This document shows positions 53,546 to 61,043 of a stretch of DNA of 64,000 nt, piece after piece. Positions within the stretch are counted from its first letter, which is position 1. Every line of letters begins with the position of its first letter. Source of the stretch: Acidobacteriota bacterium (GTDB lineage: Bacteria > Acidobacteriota > Blastocatellia > Pyrinomonadales > Pyrinomonadaceae); assembly GCA_019639175.1 (NCBI GenBank), contig JAHBSK010000001.1:124001-188000 (forward strand), in the 5' to 3' direction. Below the pieces are notes generated by a model. The model saw nothing but the letters and a program-made list of their open reading frames with translations, had not been told where the DNA came from and did not search any database. Made by a program: the position numbers and the translations under genes.

Positions 53546-53571
53546 TGGTGCCTAAAAAGGGCTGGGATCAT

Positions 53572-53587
53572 CCACAACATATTGTGT
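53572..53587 (+). promoter_or_regulatory. Distal NrdR-like box
   Basis: CCACAACATATTGTGT matches the NrdR consensus as I recall it at 14 of 16 positions. It is 116 bases upstream of the first promoter-proximal box. The surrounding bases 53546-53687 hold no gene that I can see. Confidence 0.4.
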
Positions 53588-53687
53588 TTCCAACAGGTTA
53601 CAAGAACAGGCTTAAATATTTAACGTGTTACATTACGGCGGGCGCGCTAAATGCGGCAAATGTTGGGGTTAGCAATTTCTTTTAAAA

Positions 53688-53735
53688 CCACTATATTTAG
53701 TGTTGACAAACGGTTTGAGACACAATATAGTCTAT
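53688..53735 (+). promoter_or_regulatory. nrdAB promoter with tandem NrdR boxes
   Basis: A near-consensus sigma-70 promoter: TTGACA (53703-53708), 17 bases, TATAGT (53726-53731). Box 1 CCACTATATTTAGTGT (53688-53703) touches the -35; box 2 ACACAATATAGTCTAT (53720-53735) covers the -10. Their starts are 32 bases apart, three helical turns, the usual NrdR geometry. Confidence 0.75.
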
Positions 53736-53737
53736 AC

Positions 53738-53933
53738 CACTGCAGGAGATCGCCCCTTAAAGAAATACGCGCTTGAGGCCCCGCCTGCAACAAAAAGCTA
53801 TAACGCAGAATTGACTGCCGAGCTAAGCCCTGAATAGCCGGAAGGGGAGCCTTTCTCTCTCATTTTTCCGAAAGAGCGACTGAAAACCGGATAGGGTATA
53901 ATAAAAATATAGGAGAATAAGAGCTGAAACGTC
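53738..53933 (+). other. Long 5' leader of nrdA
   Basis: About 196 untranslated bases with possible pairing of CCCCTT (53753-53758) and AAGGGG (53843-53848) and a second -10-like TATAAT at 53897-53902. No known riboswitch was matched. Confidence 0.35.
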
Positions 53934-56348
53934 ATGGACATATTTGCCGGACAAAGTGGAACTGCCGCCGTACGTCAACCCGGAGAAACCGCTCAGACAC
54001 AGATGCGAGTCAAAAAGAGAAATGGAACACACGAATCGGTCGATATAAACAAGATCGTCCGTGCCATATCTCGCTGTTGTCCCGGACTTCCAAATGTGGA
54101 CAGTATGCGTATCGCTACGCGAACGATCAGCGGCCTATATGACGGCGCCACGACACAGGAACTGGACAAGCTCTCTATCCAGACCGCTGCCGGACTTATC
54201 TTTGAAGAACCGGAATATTCAAAGCTCGCAGCCCGTCTCCTAAATCAATATATAGAAAAAGAGGTCGGCAATCAGGAGATATATTCTTTTTCGCAATCAA
54301 TAGCATACGGCGTTCGCGAAGGGCTTATCGCTCCGCGCGTGATCAAGTTCGTTCAGGAAAACAGCCGCAAGCTGAATGACGCCATCGATCAATCGCGCAA
54401 CGACCTGTTCGAGTTCTTTGGCCTGCGCACGCTTTATGACCGGTATCTGCTGAAAAATCCCGAGACGCGCGACGTTATCGAATCGCCGCAGTTCTTCTGG
54501 ATGCGCGTCGCCTGCGGCCTGGCTGAAACGCCGAGCGAGGCAATAGCTCTATACGATCTGTTCTCGTCTTTGGAATATGTTCCTTCGACCCCGACGCTGT
54601 TCAATTCCGGGACAAAGCACGAACAGCTTTCAAGCTGTTTTCTGCTCGATTCGCCGCAGGACAGCCTCGAGAGCATTTACAAGAAATACTCAGACGTTGC
54701 GATGCTTTCAAAATTCTCCGGCGGCATCGGCATCGCATATCACCGCGTCCGTTCGCAGGGTTCGCTCATCCGCGGAACCAACGGACACTCGAACGGCATT
54801 GTGCCGTGGCTGAAAACGCTTGATTCGTCGGTTGCGGCGGTCAATCAGGGCGGCAAGCGCAAAGGCGCCGCTTGCGTTTATCTGGAATCGTGGCACGCCG
54901 ACATCGAAGATTTTCTGGAACTGCGTGACAATACCGGCGACGAGGCACGCCGCACACACAACCTGAACATCGCCAACTGGATACCCGATCTGTTCATGAG
55001 AAGGGTCGAGACGGACGCGATGTGGTCCCTGTTTGACCCGAAGGCCGTGCCGCATTTCCCCGATCTGTATGGCGAAGAATTTGAACAGGCATACGAAAAG
55101 GCCGAGGCCGACGGCCTGTATATGCGTCAGGTAAAGGCGCGTGACCTCTATGCCAAGATGATGCGGACACTGGCACAGACCGGCAACGGCTGGATGACCT
55201 TTAAAGACGCCAGCAACAAGAAATCCAATCAGACGCTGAGGCCGGATAACGTCGTGCATCTTTCAAATCTCTGCACTGAGATAATAGAGGTGACGAACGA
55301 CGATGAGACAGCGGTCTGCAATCTCGGTTCGATCAACATTGCCCGTTATGTAAAGAACGGCGAAGTCGATCTTGATAAGCTGGGCCGAAATGTAAGGCTC
55401 GCGGTAAAACAGCTTGACCGCGTTATCGACCTGAATTATTACGCCATTCAGAGCACTGCCGATTCGAACAGCCGCTGGCGCAACATCGGCCTCGGGCTGA
55501 TGGGTTTGCAGGACGTTTTCTTTCAACTTCGCATTCCGTTCGATTCCGAGCAGGCACGAAAGATCTCCGCCCGAATACAGGAAGAGATCTATTACGCGGC
55601 GCTTGACGCTTCGTGTGAACTGGCGATGCTGAAAGGCGCTCATCCGGCATTTGCAGAAACGCGTGCCGCTCAGGGCGTGCTTCAATTTGACCTGTGGGGC
55701 GTTGTTCCCGAAGACACCGCCCGTTGGGACGCCCTGCGCGAAAAGATCAGAGAACACGGCCTTCGCAATTCGCTGATGATAGCCATTGCTCCGACCGCAA
55801 CGATAGCCGCCATCGCCGGCAGCTATGAATGCATCGAGCCGCAGGTCTCTAATCTGTTCAAAAGAGAGACGCTGTCGGGCGATTTTGTTCAGATAAACAA
55901 ATATCTCGTAAAAGAGCTGAAAGAGATCGGACTCTGGAACGAGGACATCCGTTCAAAGATAAAGGTTGCCGAAGGTTCGATACAGGACATTGAAGAAATA
56001 CCGGCCGATCTGCGGACGATCTACCGAACGGCGTGGGAGATACCGATGCGGTCGCTGATAGACATGGCCGCCGACCGCGGAGCTTTCATCGACCAGAGCG
56101 CGTCGCTGAACCTTTTTATGGAAAGCCCGTCGATAGGCAAGCTGTCATCAATGTATATGTACGCGTGGCAAAAGGGGCTGAAAACGACATATTATCTGCG
56201 TTCGCGGCCAGCGACCCGCATCAATCAGATAACGGCGGAATACAAGACATCGGAAATTATTTCCGAGGAGCCGAAAAAGGAATATACCGATACCGAAGCC
56301 CTCGCCTGCTCATTGGAAAATCCTGAAGCGTGCGAGGCGTGTCAATAA
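53934..56348 (+). CDS. nrdA: Ribonucleoside-diphosphate reductase, alpha subunit (class I)
   Basis: 804 residues. An N-terminal ATP-cone (about 24-112: VKKRNGTHESVDINKIVRAISRC) gives allosteric activity control. The catalytic barrel has FNSGTKHEQLSSCFLLD, with NLCTEIIEVTNDDETAVCNLGSINIAR holding the Asn-Cys-Glu active site, and PTATIAAIAGSYECIEP. The C-terminus ends in the redox pair EACEACQ. Reduces NDPs to dNDPs with NrdB. Regulated by the NrdR boxes upstream. nrdB follows 79 bases later. Confidence 0.96.
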   Translation: MDIFAGQSGTAAVRQPGETAQTQMRVKKRNGTHESVDINKIVRAISRCCPGLPNVDSMRIATRTISGLYDGATTQELDKLSIQTAAGLIFEEPEYSKLAARLLNQYIEKEVGNQEIYSFSQSIAYGVREGLIAPRVIKFVQENSRKLNDAIDQSRNDLFEFFGLRTLYDRYLLKNPETRDVIESPQFFWMRVACGLAETPSEAIALYDLFSSLEYVPSTPTLFNSGTKHEQLSSCFLLDSPQDSLESIYKKYSDVAMLSKFSGGIGIAYHRVRSQGSLIRGTNGHSNGIVPWLKTLDSSVAAVNQGGKRKGAACVYLESWHADIEDFLELRDNTGDEARRTHNLNIANWIPDLFMRRVETDAMWSLFDPKAVPHFPDLYGEEFEQAYEKAEADGLYMRQVKARDLYAKMMRTLAQTGNGWMTFKDASNKKSNQTLRPDNVVHLSNLCTEIIEVTNDDETAVCNLGSINIARYVKNGEVDLDKLGRNVRLAVKQLDRVIDLNYYAIQSTADSNSRWRNIGLGLMGLQDVFFQLRIPFDSEQARKISARIQEEIYYAALDASCELAMLKGAHPAFAETRAAQGVLQFDLWGVVPEDTARWDALREKIREHGLRNSLMIAIAPTATIAAIAGSYECIEPQVSNLFKRETLSGDFVQINKYLVKELKEIGLWNEDIRSKIKVAEGSIQDIEEIPADLRTIYRTAWEIPMRSLIDMAADRGAFIDQSASLNLFMESPSIGKLSSMYMYAWQKGLKTTYYLRSRPATRINQITAEYKTSEIISEEPKKEYTDTEALACSLENPEACEACQ

Positions 56349-56362
56349 TTGAATTGTTGTTA

Positions 56363-56387
56363 AGATAACGGCATATAGCCGTTATCT
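56363..56387 (+). terminator. Perfect hairpin between nrdA and nrdB
   Basis: AGATAACGGC (56363-56372) / GCCGTTATCT (56378-56387) with a five-base loop. No T-run follows, so it more likely tunes mRNA stability or the nrdA:nrdB ratio than stops transcription. Confidence 0.5.
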
Positions 56388-56427
56388 ATTGTGATCGCAA
56401 ATCACAAGCTTAACGGAGTTTAGACTT

Positions 56428-57426
56428 ATGTTACTTGATCCAGGTTTTAATTTAACGCTTCGTCCGATGAGGTATCCGGATTTTTACGAGATGTACCGGA
56501 ACGCCATCAAGAACACATGGACGGTCGAGGAAGTGGATTTCTCGACGGATGTTGTCGATCTGCGGGCAAAGATGACACCTGCGGAACGCCATCTGATCAA
56601 TCGGCTGGTGGCATTTTTTGCAACGGGCGATTCGATCGTGGCGAACAACCTGGTGCTGAATTTGTATAAACATATCAATTCGCCTGAGGCGAGAATGTAT
56701 CTTTCGCGCCAGCTTTATGAAGAGGCATTGCACGTTCAGTTTTACCTGACGCTGCTCGATACCTACATTCCCGAACACAAGGAACGCGAGGCGGCCTTTG
56801 CCGCCATCGAGAATATTCCGTCCATTCGTGTAAAAGGCGATTTTTGCATGAAGTGGATCGACACGATCGACGACCTTGATGAACTGAATACAAAAGAAGA
56901 CCGCCGAAAGTTTTTGCTCAATCTGATCTGTTTTGCTTCGTGCATTGAGGGGCTGTTCTTTTTTGCCGCGTTCGCCTACGTCTATTTCCTTCGTTCAAAA
57001 GGGCTGCTCCACGGCCTCGCTTCGGGAACGAACTGGGTCTTTCGCGATGAATCTGCCCATATGAACTTTGCTTTTGAGGTGGTGCAGACTGTCAGAAAAG
57101 AAGAGCCGGATCTGTTTGATGCCGAAATGGAACGGCAGATAGTGGATATGCTGAAAGAAGCGGTGGAGTGCGAAATGCAGTTTGCCGAAGATCTTTTGAG
57201 CGGCGGCGTCGCCGGGCTTTCGGTCGCGGATATGCGGCAGTATCTCGAATTCATCGCCGACCAACGCCTGATAATGCTCGGACTAAATAAGATCTACGGA
57301 ACCAAGAACCCGTTTGCCTTTATGGATCTCCAAGACGTTCAGGAACTGGCGAACTTCTTCGAACGCCGCGTCTCGGCCTATCAGGTAGCCGTCGGCGGCG
57401 AGGTCAACTTCGAGGAAACTTTTTAG
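56428..57426 (+). CDS. nrdB: Ribonucleoside-diphosphate reductase, beta subunit
   Basis: 332 residues, ferritin-like. The metal site comes from ATGDSIVANN (Asp), LYEEALHVQFY (Glu and His, with the radical Tyr four residues after His), ASCIEGLFFFAAFAY (Glu) and FRDESAHMNFA (Glu and His). The Tyr is present, so a classical class Ia-like radical is expected. A vapBC-type pair starts 37 bases after the stop. Confidence 0.95.
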   Translation: MLLDPGFNLTLRPMRYPDFYEMYRNAIKNTWTVEEVDFSTDVVDLRAKMTPAERHLINRLVAFFATGDSIVANNLVLNLYKHINSPEARMYLSRQLYEEALHVQFYLTLLDTYIPEHKEREAAFAAIENIPSIRVKGDFCMKWIDTIDDLDELNTKEDRRKFLLNLICFASCIEGLFFFAAFAYVYFLRSKGLLHGLASGTNWVFRDESAHMNFAFEVVQTVRKEEPDLFDAEMERQIVDMLKEAVECEMQFAEDLLSGGVAGLSVADMRQYLEFIADQRLIMLGLNKIYGTKNPFAFMDLQDVQELANFFERRVSAYQVAVGGEVNFEETF

Positions 57427-57463
57427 TCATATCAATAGATAAGATGTGAGATAATATGTCTCT

Positions 57464-57670
57464 ATGACAGATATTGATTCAAAAATCTTATTTTTGGAGA
57501 AAGAGATCAGTTCTCTGAAGCAAAAGGTAGAACGTCTTGAGAAAAATGATTTGCCGTGGTGGAAACAGATCATCGGCACTTTTGCCGATGACCCTGCGCA
57601 CGAAGAAGCAATGCGGCTAGGACGTGAGTATAGGGTTTCTCAACGTGAAGACTATGATCTTGTAAAATGA
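57464..57670 (+). CDS. VapB-like antitoxin
   Basis: 68 residues. The first half is a coiled coil (KILFLEKEISSLKQKVERLEK) and the second has WWKQIIGTFADDPAHEEAMRLGREYR, the toxin-wrapping type of C-terminus. The ATGA overlap with the PIN gene at 57667 marks a toxin-antitoxin pair. No DNA-binding fold is obvious. Confidence 0.75.
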   Translation: MTDIDSKILFLEKEISSLKQKVERLEKNDLPWWKQIIGTFADDPAHEEAMRLGREYRVSQREDYDLVK

Positions 57671-58089
57671 TTATTCTGGACACCGATTGCGTAAGCCTTC
57701 TTCAACGCGAAAATATCCTTAAAGCTTCAAAACTACGAGAGAATCTTGGCCGTTTCTCAGTTGACGAGATCTTTACAACGATAATCACCTTTGAGGAGCA
57801 GATGCGTGGATGGCTTGCTTACATTAACAGAGATCAAAGTATAGAACACCAAATTTTCGGATATAAAAAACTGCACGCCGCGTTGAATGATTTCAAAGTT
57901 GCTAACGTGTTGGATTTTAATGAGGCTGCTGCATCATTTTACAAACAACTAAAAGCTGACAAGGTCCGAATCGGCACGATGGACCTGAAGATAGCATCGA
58001 TCGCATTGGCAAATGACGCAATCCTTGTTTCCCGCAATCTATCAGACTTTGAACAGGTTCCGAGTTTGAGAGTGCAGGATTGGACCTAA
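57667..58089 (+). CDS. vapC: VapC-like PIN-domain toxin
   Basis: 140 residues. PIN ribonuclease acidic residues: Asp5 and Asp7 region in MIILDTDCVSLL, Glu43-44 in ITFEEQMRGW, Asp104 in GTMDLKIASIA and the late Asp/Asn in SRNLSDF. The fold and length fit a tRNA- or mRNA-cleaving VapC. Its 3' end overlaps an antisense gene remnant by four bases. Confidence 0.85.
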   Translation: MIILDTDCVSLLQRENILKASKLRENLGRFSVDEIFTTIITFEEQMRGWLAYINRDQSIEHQIFGYKKLHAALNDFKVANVLDFNEAAASFYKQLKADKVRIGTMDLKIASIALANDAILVSRNLSDFEQVPSLRVQDWT

Positions 58090-58301
58090 ACATAAGTTTC
58101 TGCCTGCCAGATCACGGTCGTCATCGAACTTAGTTTCAAGGGATAGCCAACCCCGGCAATGCCTTTTTCTGTCTGTTCGCGTTTGGAATTATCGTTAGTG
58201 TCCTCAAAAACAACTCCCGAAACCGTGTTTTGAGCAAAGACCGAAACGGAAAACACTGACAACAAAAACAATACGCCGTAAATACGATTTGATCGGTTCA
58301 T
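58086..58301 (-). pseudogene. Truncated N-terminus of an exported SdrD-B/MPN-like protein
   Basis: 71 residues. A signal peptide (ending SVFAQ at 24) is followed by VSGVVFEDTNDNSKREQTEKGIAGVGYPL, the start of the immunoglobulin-like domain found at the N-terminus of calcineurin-type phosphoesterases and SdrD-B repeats. The frame then leaves the family and stops. The rest of the gene is gone, perhaps removed with the arrival of the vapBC pair it overlaps. Confidence 0.55.
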
Positions 58302-58419
58302 AATAACTACATAATACGATCAGAAGGCTGGCGGCATACTCTTTGGCCGCGGTCGTTTAACATCATTTTAAAGCGGGCAGAATTTTGTATACCTTTCATA
58401 TTCAAACCGTTTATTCGGG

Positions 58420-58434
58420 TATAATGTCTGCGGA
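58420..58434 (+). promoter_or_regulatory. -10 element nine bases before a start codon
   Basis: TATAAT at 58420-58425, ATG at 58435. Transcription should start within a few bases of the ATG, giving a nearly leaderless mRNA. Confidence 0.5.
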
Positions 58435-59208
58435 ATGAGATCACAGGGAATCGGATATCTTCTTGAATTTGTGCTCGACCGCGAAAAGGTTGAGTCGTTT
58501 GACGAGTATCCATATTCTTTGCCGGCGATAGCCGATCTTCGCTCGCTGAAGTTTCATCCGAAAGTGACTTTCTTTGTCGGCGAGAACGGCAGCGGAAAAT
58601 CTACGATACTTGAGGCTATTGCTGCCGCGGTCGGATTGAATCCGGAAGGCGGCAGCCGCAACACGACATTCTCGACAAAAGAGACGCATTCGAGCCTCTT
58701 TGAGAACACGCGGCTGATCAGAAGCCCGAAACGGCCGTACGATTCTTATTTTCTCCGGGCCGAGAGCTTTTACAATCTGGCGACCTATATGGATGACGAT
58801 GACGACCCGGAATACAGCCGTAAGGATTATCTTTGGATGTACGGCGGGAGGTCACTGCATGAACAATCGCACGGTGAATCGTTCATAGCAACGATGACAA
58901 ACAAGCTGCGCGGTGCGGGCATCTATCTTTTTGACGAACCCGAAGCGGCACTGTCGCCTTCACGCCAGCTTGCCGCTCTTGCCATCTTTCACAAACTCGT
59001 CGCCTCGATGGAATCGCAACTGATAGTTGCCACACACTCACCGATCCTGATGGCATATCCCGACGCTCTGATCTACAACTTTTCCGACGAAGGCATCCAT
59101 CCTATCGACTATAAAGACACGGAGCATTACGCGATCACAAAGGAATTTCTCAACAAACCCGAAAAGATGATGCAATATCTTTTTGAAGGCCTAGACGAGG
59201 AAGATTAA
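58435..59208 (+). CDS. Small ABC-type AAA ATPase
   Basis: 257 residues, a soluble ATPase with ABC-like motifs: Walker A FVGENGSGKST (about 46-56), a signature-like HEQSHGESF, Walker B IYLFDEPEAALSP and the H-loop VATHSP. These proteins (COG3910 type) resemble the Rad50/SMC heads without coiled coils. Role unknown. The start at 58435 is supported by the nearby -10. Confidence 0.88.
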   Translation: MRSQGIGYLLEFVLDREKVESFDEYPYSLPAIADLRSLKFHPKVTFFVGENGSGKSTILEAIAAAVGLNPEGGSRNTTFSTKETHSSLFENTRLIRSPKRPYDSYFLRAESFYNLATYMDDDDDPEYSRKDYLWMYGGRSLHEQSHGESFIATMTNKLRGAGIYLFDEPEAALSPSRQLAALAIFHKLVASMESQLIVATHSPILMAYPDALIYNFSDEGIHPIDYKDTEHYAITKEFLNKPEKMMQYLFEGLDEED

Positions 59209-59274
59209 CTCAGCCCCTGCAATGAGTTATTATGACCTTTAGCGTTTTTATGTTTTTCGCGGTTTAATTTTCTT

Positions 59275-60252
59275 ATGAACGGACAAATTACAGATTTCAT
59301 CAAGCATCACTATCGGCATTTTAATTCGGCGGCGCTTATTGATGCGTCAGAGGCTTATGTTCAGCACATGGCGAACGGCGGCAAGATGATGATAACGCTG
59401 GCCGGGGCGATGAGTACGGCTGAATTGGGATTGAGCCTGGCGGAGATGATCCGTCAGGACAAGGTGCAGATAATTTCCTGCACTGGTGCGAACCTGGAAG
59501 AAGATCTTTTTAATCTGGTCGCGCATGATTTTTACGAACGCGTGCCGCATTACCGCGACCTGACGCCGCTAGATGAGCAGGAATTGCTCGAACGCCACAT
59601 GAATCGCGTGACCGACACCTGCATCCCCGAAATGGAAGCGATGCGGCGTTTGGAAAAAGCAATGGTCGATGTTTGGACTGCGGCTGATGCGAAAGGCGAA
59701 CGGTATTTTCCACACGAGTTTATGTATCAGGTTTTGAAGAACGGTTCGCTCGAAGAATATTACCAGATCGACCTGAAGGACTCGTGGATGTACGCCGCGA
59801 TGGAGAAAAACCTGCCGATGGTCGTGCCGGGCTGGGAAGACAGCACAATGGGCAATATGTTCGCCGGCCACGTCATCACCGGCGACGTAAAGAACGTCCA
59901 CACGGTGCGCACCGGCATCGAATACATGACAATGCTGGCAGAATGGTACACCGCCAACGCCACCGACGATTCGACCATCGGTTTTTACCAGATCGGCGGC
60001 GGCATCGCGGGCGATTTCCCGATCTGCGTCGTGCCGATGCTCCACCAGGACTTACAGCGTGACGGCGTTCCGGTTTGGGGATATTTTTGCCAGATCAGCG
60101 ATTCGACCACAAGTTACGGCTCATACTCCGGCGCCGTCCCCAACGAAAAGATAACCTGGGGCAAACTCGCCGCCGACACACCAAAATACATCGTCGAGAG
60201 CGACGCCTCCATCGTCGCCCCGCTGATGTTTGCGTATATTCTTGGGTGGTAA
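59275..60252 (+). CDS. Deoxyhypusine-synthase-like protein
   Basis: 325 residues of the deoxyhypusine synthase superfamily. NAD-binding segments are AGAMSTAELGLSLAEMI, ISCTGANLEEDLFN and FYQIGGGIAGDFPICVVPML; the segment SYSGAVPNEKITWGKL holds the catalytic Lys (the WGK of the eukaryotic enzyme). Bacteria lack eIF5A, so such homologues probably transfer aminobutyl groups to other acceptors, for example in homospermidine-type synthesis. The last 91 bases are duplicated at 60943-61033 beyond a vapBC pair. Confidence 0.88.
   Translation: MNGQITDFIKHHYRHFNSAALIDASEAYVQHMANGGKMMITLAGAMSTAELGLSLAEMIRQDKVQIISCTGANLEEDLFNLVAHDFYERVPHYRDLTPLDEQELLERHMNRVTDTCIPEMEAMRRLEKAMVDVWTAADAKGERYFPHEFMYQVLKNGSLEEYYQIDLKDSWMYAAMEKNLPMVVPGWEDSTMGNMFAGHVITGDVKNVHTVRTGIEYMTMLAEWYTANATDDSTIGFYQIGGGIAGDFPICVVPMLHQDLQRDGVPVWGYFCQISDSTTSYGSYSGAVPNEKITWGKLAADTPKYIVESDASIVAPLMFAYILGW
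60162..60252 (+). repeat. 3' end of the deoxyhypusine-synthase-like gene, copy 1 (in gene)
   Basis: Direct repeat of 60943-61033, 82 of 91 bases the same. It starts at the catalytic-lysine codon. Confidence 0.9.
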
Positions 60253-60254
60253 GG

Positions 60255-60274
60255 TGTTATAATGCGTTCGGAGG
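60255..60274 (+). promoter_or_regulatory. Extended -10 promoter and ribosome binding site of the vapBC cassette
   Basis: TGtTATAAT (60255-60263) directly behind the synthase stop, then GGAGG (60270-60274) eight bases before the ATG at 60283. Any -35 would lie in the gene's 3' end. Confidence 0.55.
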
Positions 60275-60282
60275 TTTGAATT

Positions 60283-60540
60283 ATGCTTACTCAAATCGAA
60301 GCAGAAATTGAGACAGACGGCAGTGTTGTCCTGCTCGAACCTGTGAACATAAAGAAAAAGAGCCGTGCGATAGTTATTGTTGAGGTCGAGAAAGAAGCTC
60401 CCGAAAGCAATGGCGGATCAAAAGACAATGGGGCCGATGTCAGCGAGCTGTTCGGGTCTGTTAGCCTCGGGCATCCTGTGGGGATTGATAACGAGGCTAT
60501 TGATGCCGATCTCGCAAAAGAGTATGCGGGACGCGAATAA
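60283..60540 (+). CDS. VapB-like antitoxin
   Basis: 85 residues. An N-terminal AbrB-like strand pattern (MLTQIEAEIETDGSVVLLEPVNIKKKSRAIVIVEVE) and a flexible acidic C-terminus (LFGSVSLGHPVGIDNEAIDADLAKEYAGRE) are typical of an antitoxin that wraps a PIN toxin. The toxin gene starts three bases after the stop. It lies inside the inserted segment behind the synthase gene. Confidence 0.8.
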   Translation: MLTQIEAEIETDGSVVLLEPVNIKKKSRAIVIVEVEKEAPESNGGSKDNGADVSELFGSVSLGHPVGIDNEAIDADLAKEYAGRE

Positions 60541-60543
60541 ACC

Positions 60544-60936
60544 ATGCTGATCGATACTTCAGGTTGGATATGCCTGCTCGATAAGGATGAGCCGCGACAT
60601 AAAGAAGGCGTAAGTTATTACCACTCGACGCACTCACGGATCACGACAAATTACATATTGGCCGAGTTGGTTCCCTTAGCGAATACACGCGGCGTCTCCC
60701 GCAACAAGACTTGCGAATTCATCAGAAAAATTGAAAAGGATAAATCCATCCGTTTGGTCTGGGTTGATGACGGACTTCACGAACAGGGCATGAAACTTCT
60801 TGAAGCCCGTCTCGATAAAACCTATTCTCTTTGTGATGCGGTCAGCTTTATCGTCATGCGTGAATACAACTTGACCGAAGCCCTCACAACTGACAGACAC
60901 TTCAAACAGGAAGGATTTGTCAGATTACTGGAATAA
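60544..60936 (+). CDS. vapC: VapC-like PIN-domain toxin
   Basis: 130 residues. PIN-domain acidic residues: Asp4 in LIDTSGW, Glu in ILAELVPLA (about 40), Asp100 in YSLCDAVSF and Asp117 in LTTDRHF. Ribonuclease toxin by family. Its stop is only six bases from the displaced gene 3' end at 60943, so cargo fills the whole gap between the two copies. Confidence 0.87.
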   Translation: MLIDTSGWICLLDKDEPRHKEGVSYYHSTHSRITTNYILAELVPLANTRGVSRNKTCEFIRKIEKDKSIRLVWVDDGLHEQGMKLLEARLDKTYSLCDAVSFIVMREYNLTEALTTDRHFKQEGFVRLLE

Positions 60937-60942
60937 GCCAGA

Positions 60943-61033
60943 CAAACTCACCGCCGACACACCAAAATTCATCGTCGAGAGCGACGCCTCAATAGTCGCC
61001 CCGCTGATGTTTGCTTATATTTTGGAGTGGTAG
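60943..61033 (+). repeat. Displaced second copy of the synthase 3' end
   Basis: Encodes KLTADTPKFIVESDASIV, then APLMFAYILEW and a stop, against KLAADTPKYIVESDASIV and APLMFAYILGW in the intact gene. Nine base differences, about half silent. No start codon; not expressed as a gene on its own. Confidence 0.9.
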
Positions 61034-61043
61034 GAAACATATT

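Noticed and set aside
53738..53933. Cobalamin riboswitch before nrdA
   Set aside because: There is a partial B12-box look-alike near 53742, but the rest of the core is missing and the order is wrong.
53823..54032. Small minus-strand gene over the nrdA start
   Set aside because: It is antisense to the nrdA leader and start and has no family resemblance or ribosome binding site.
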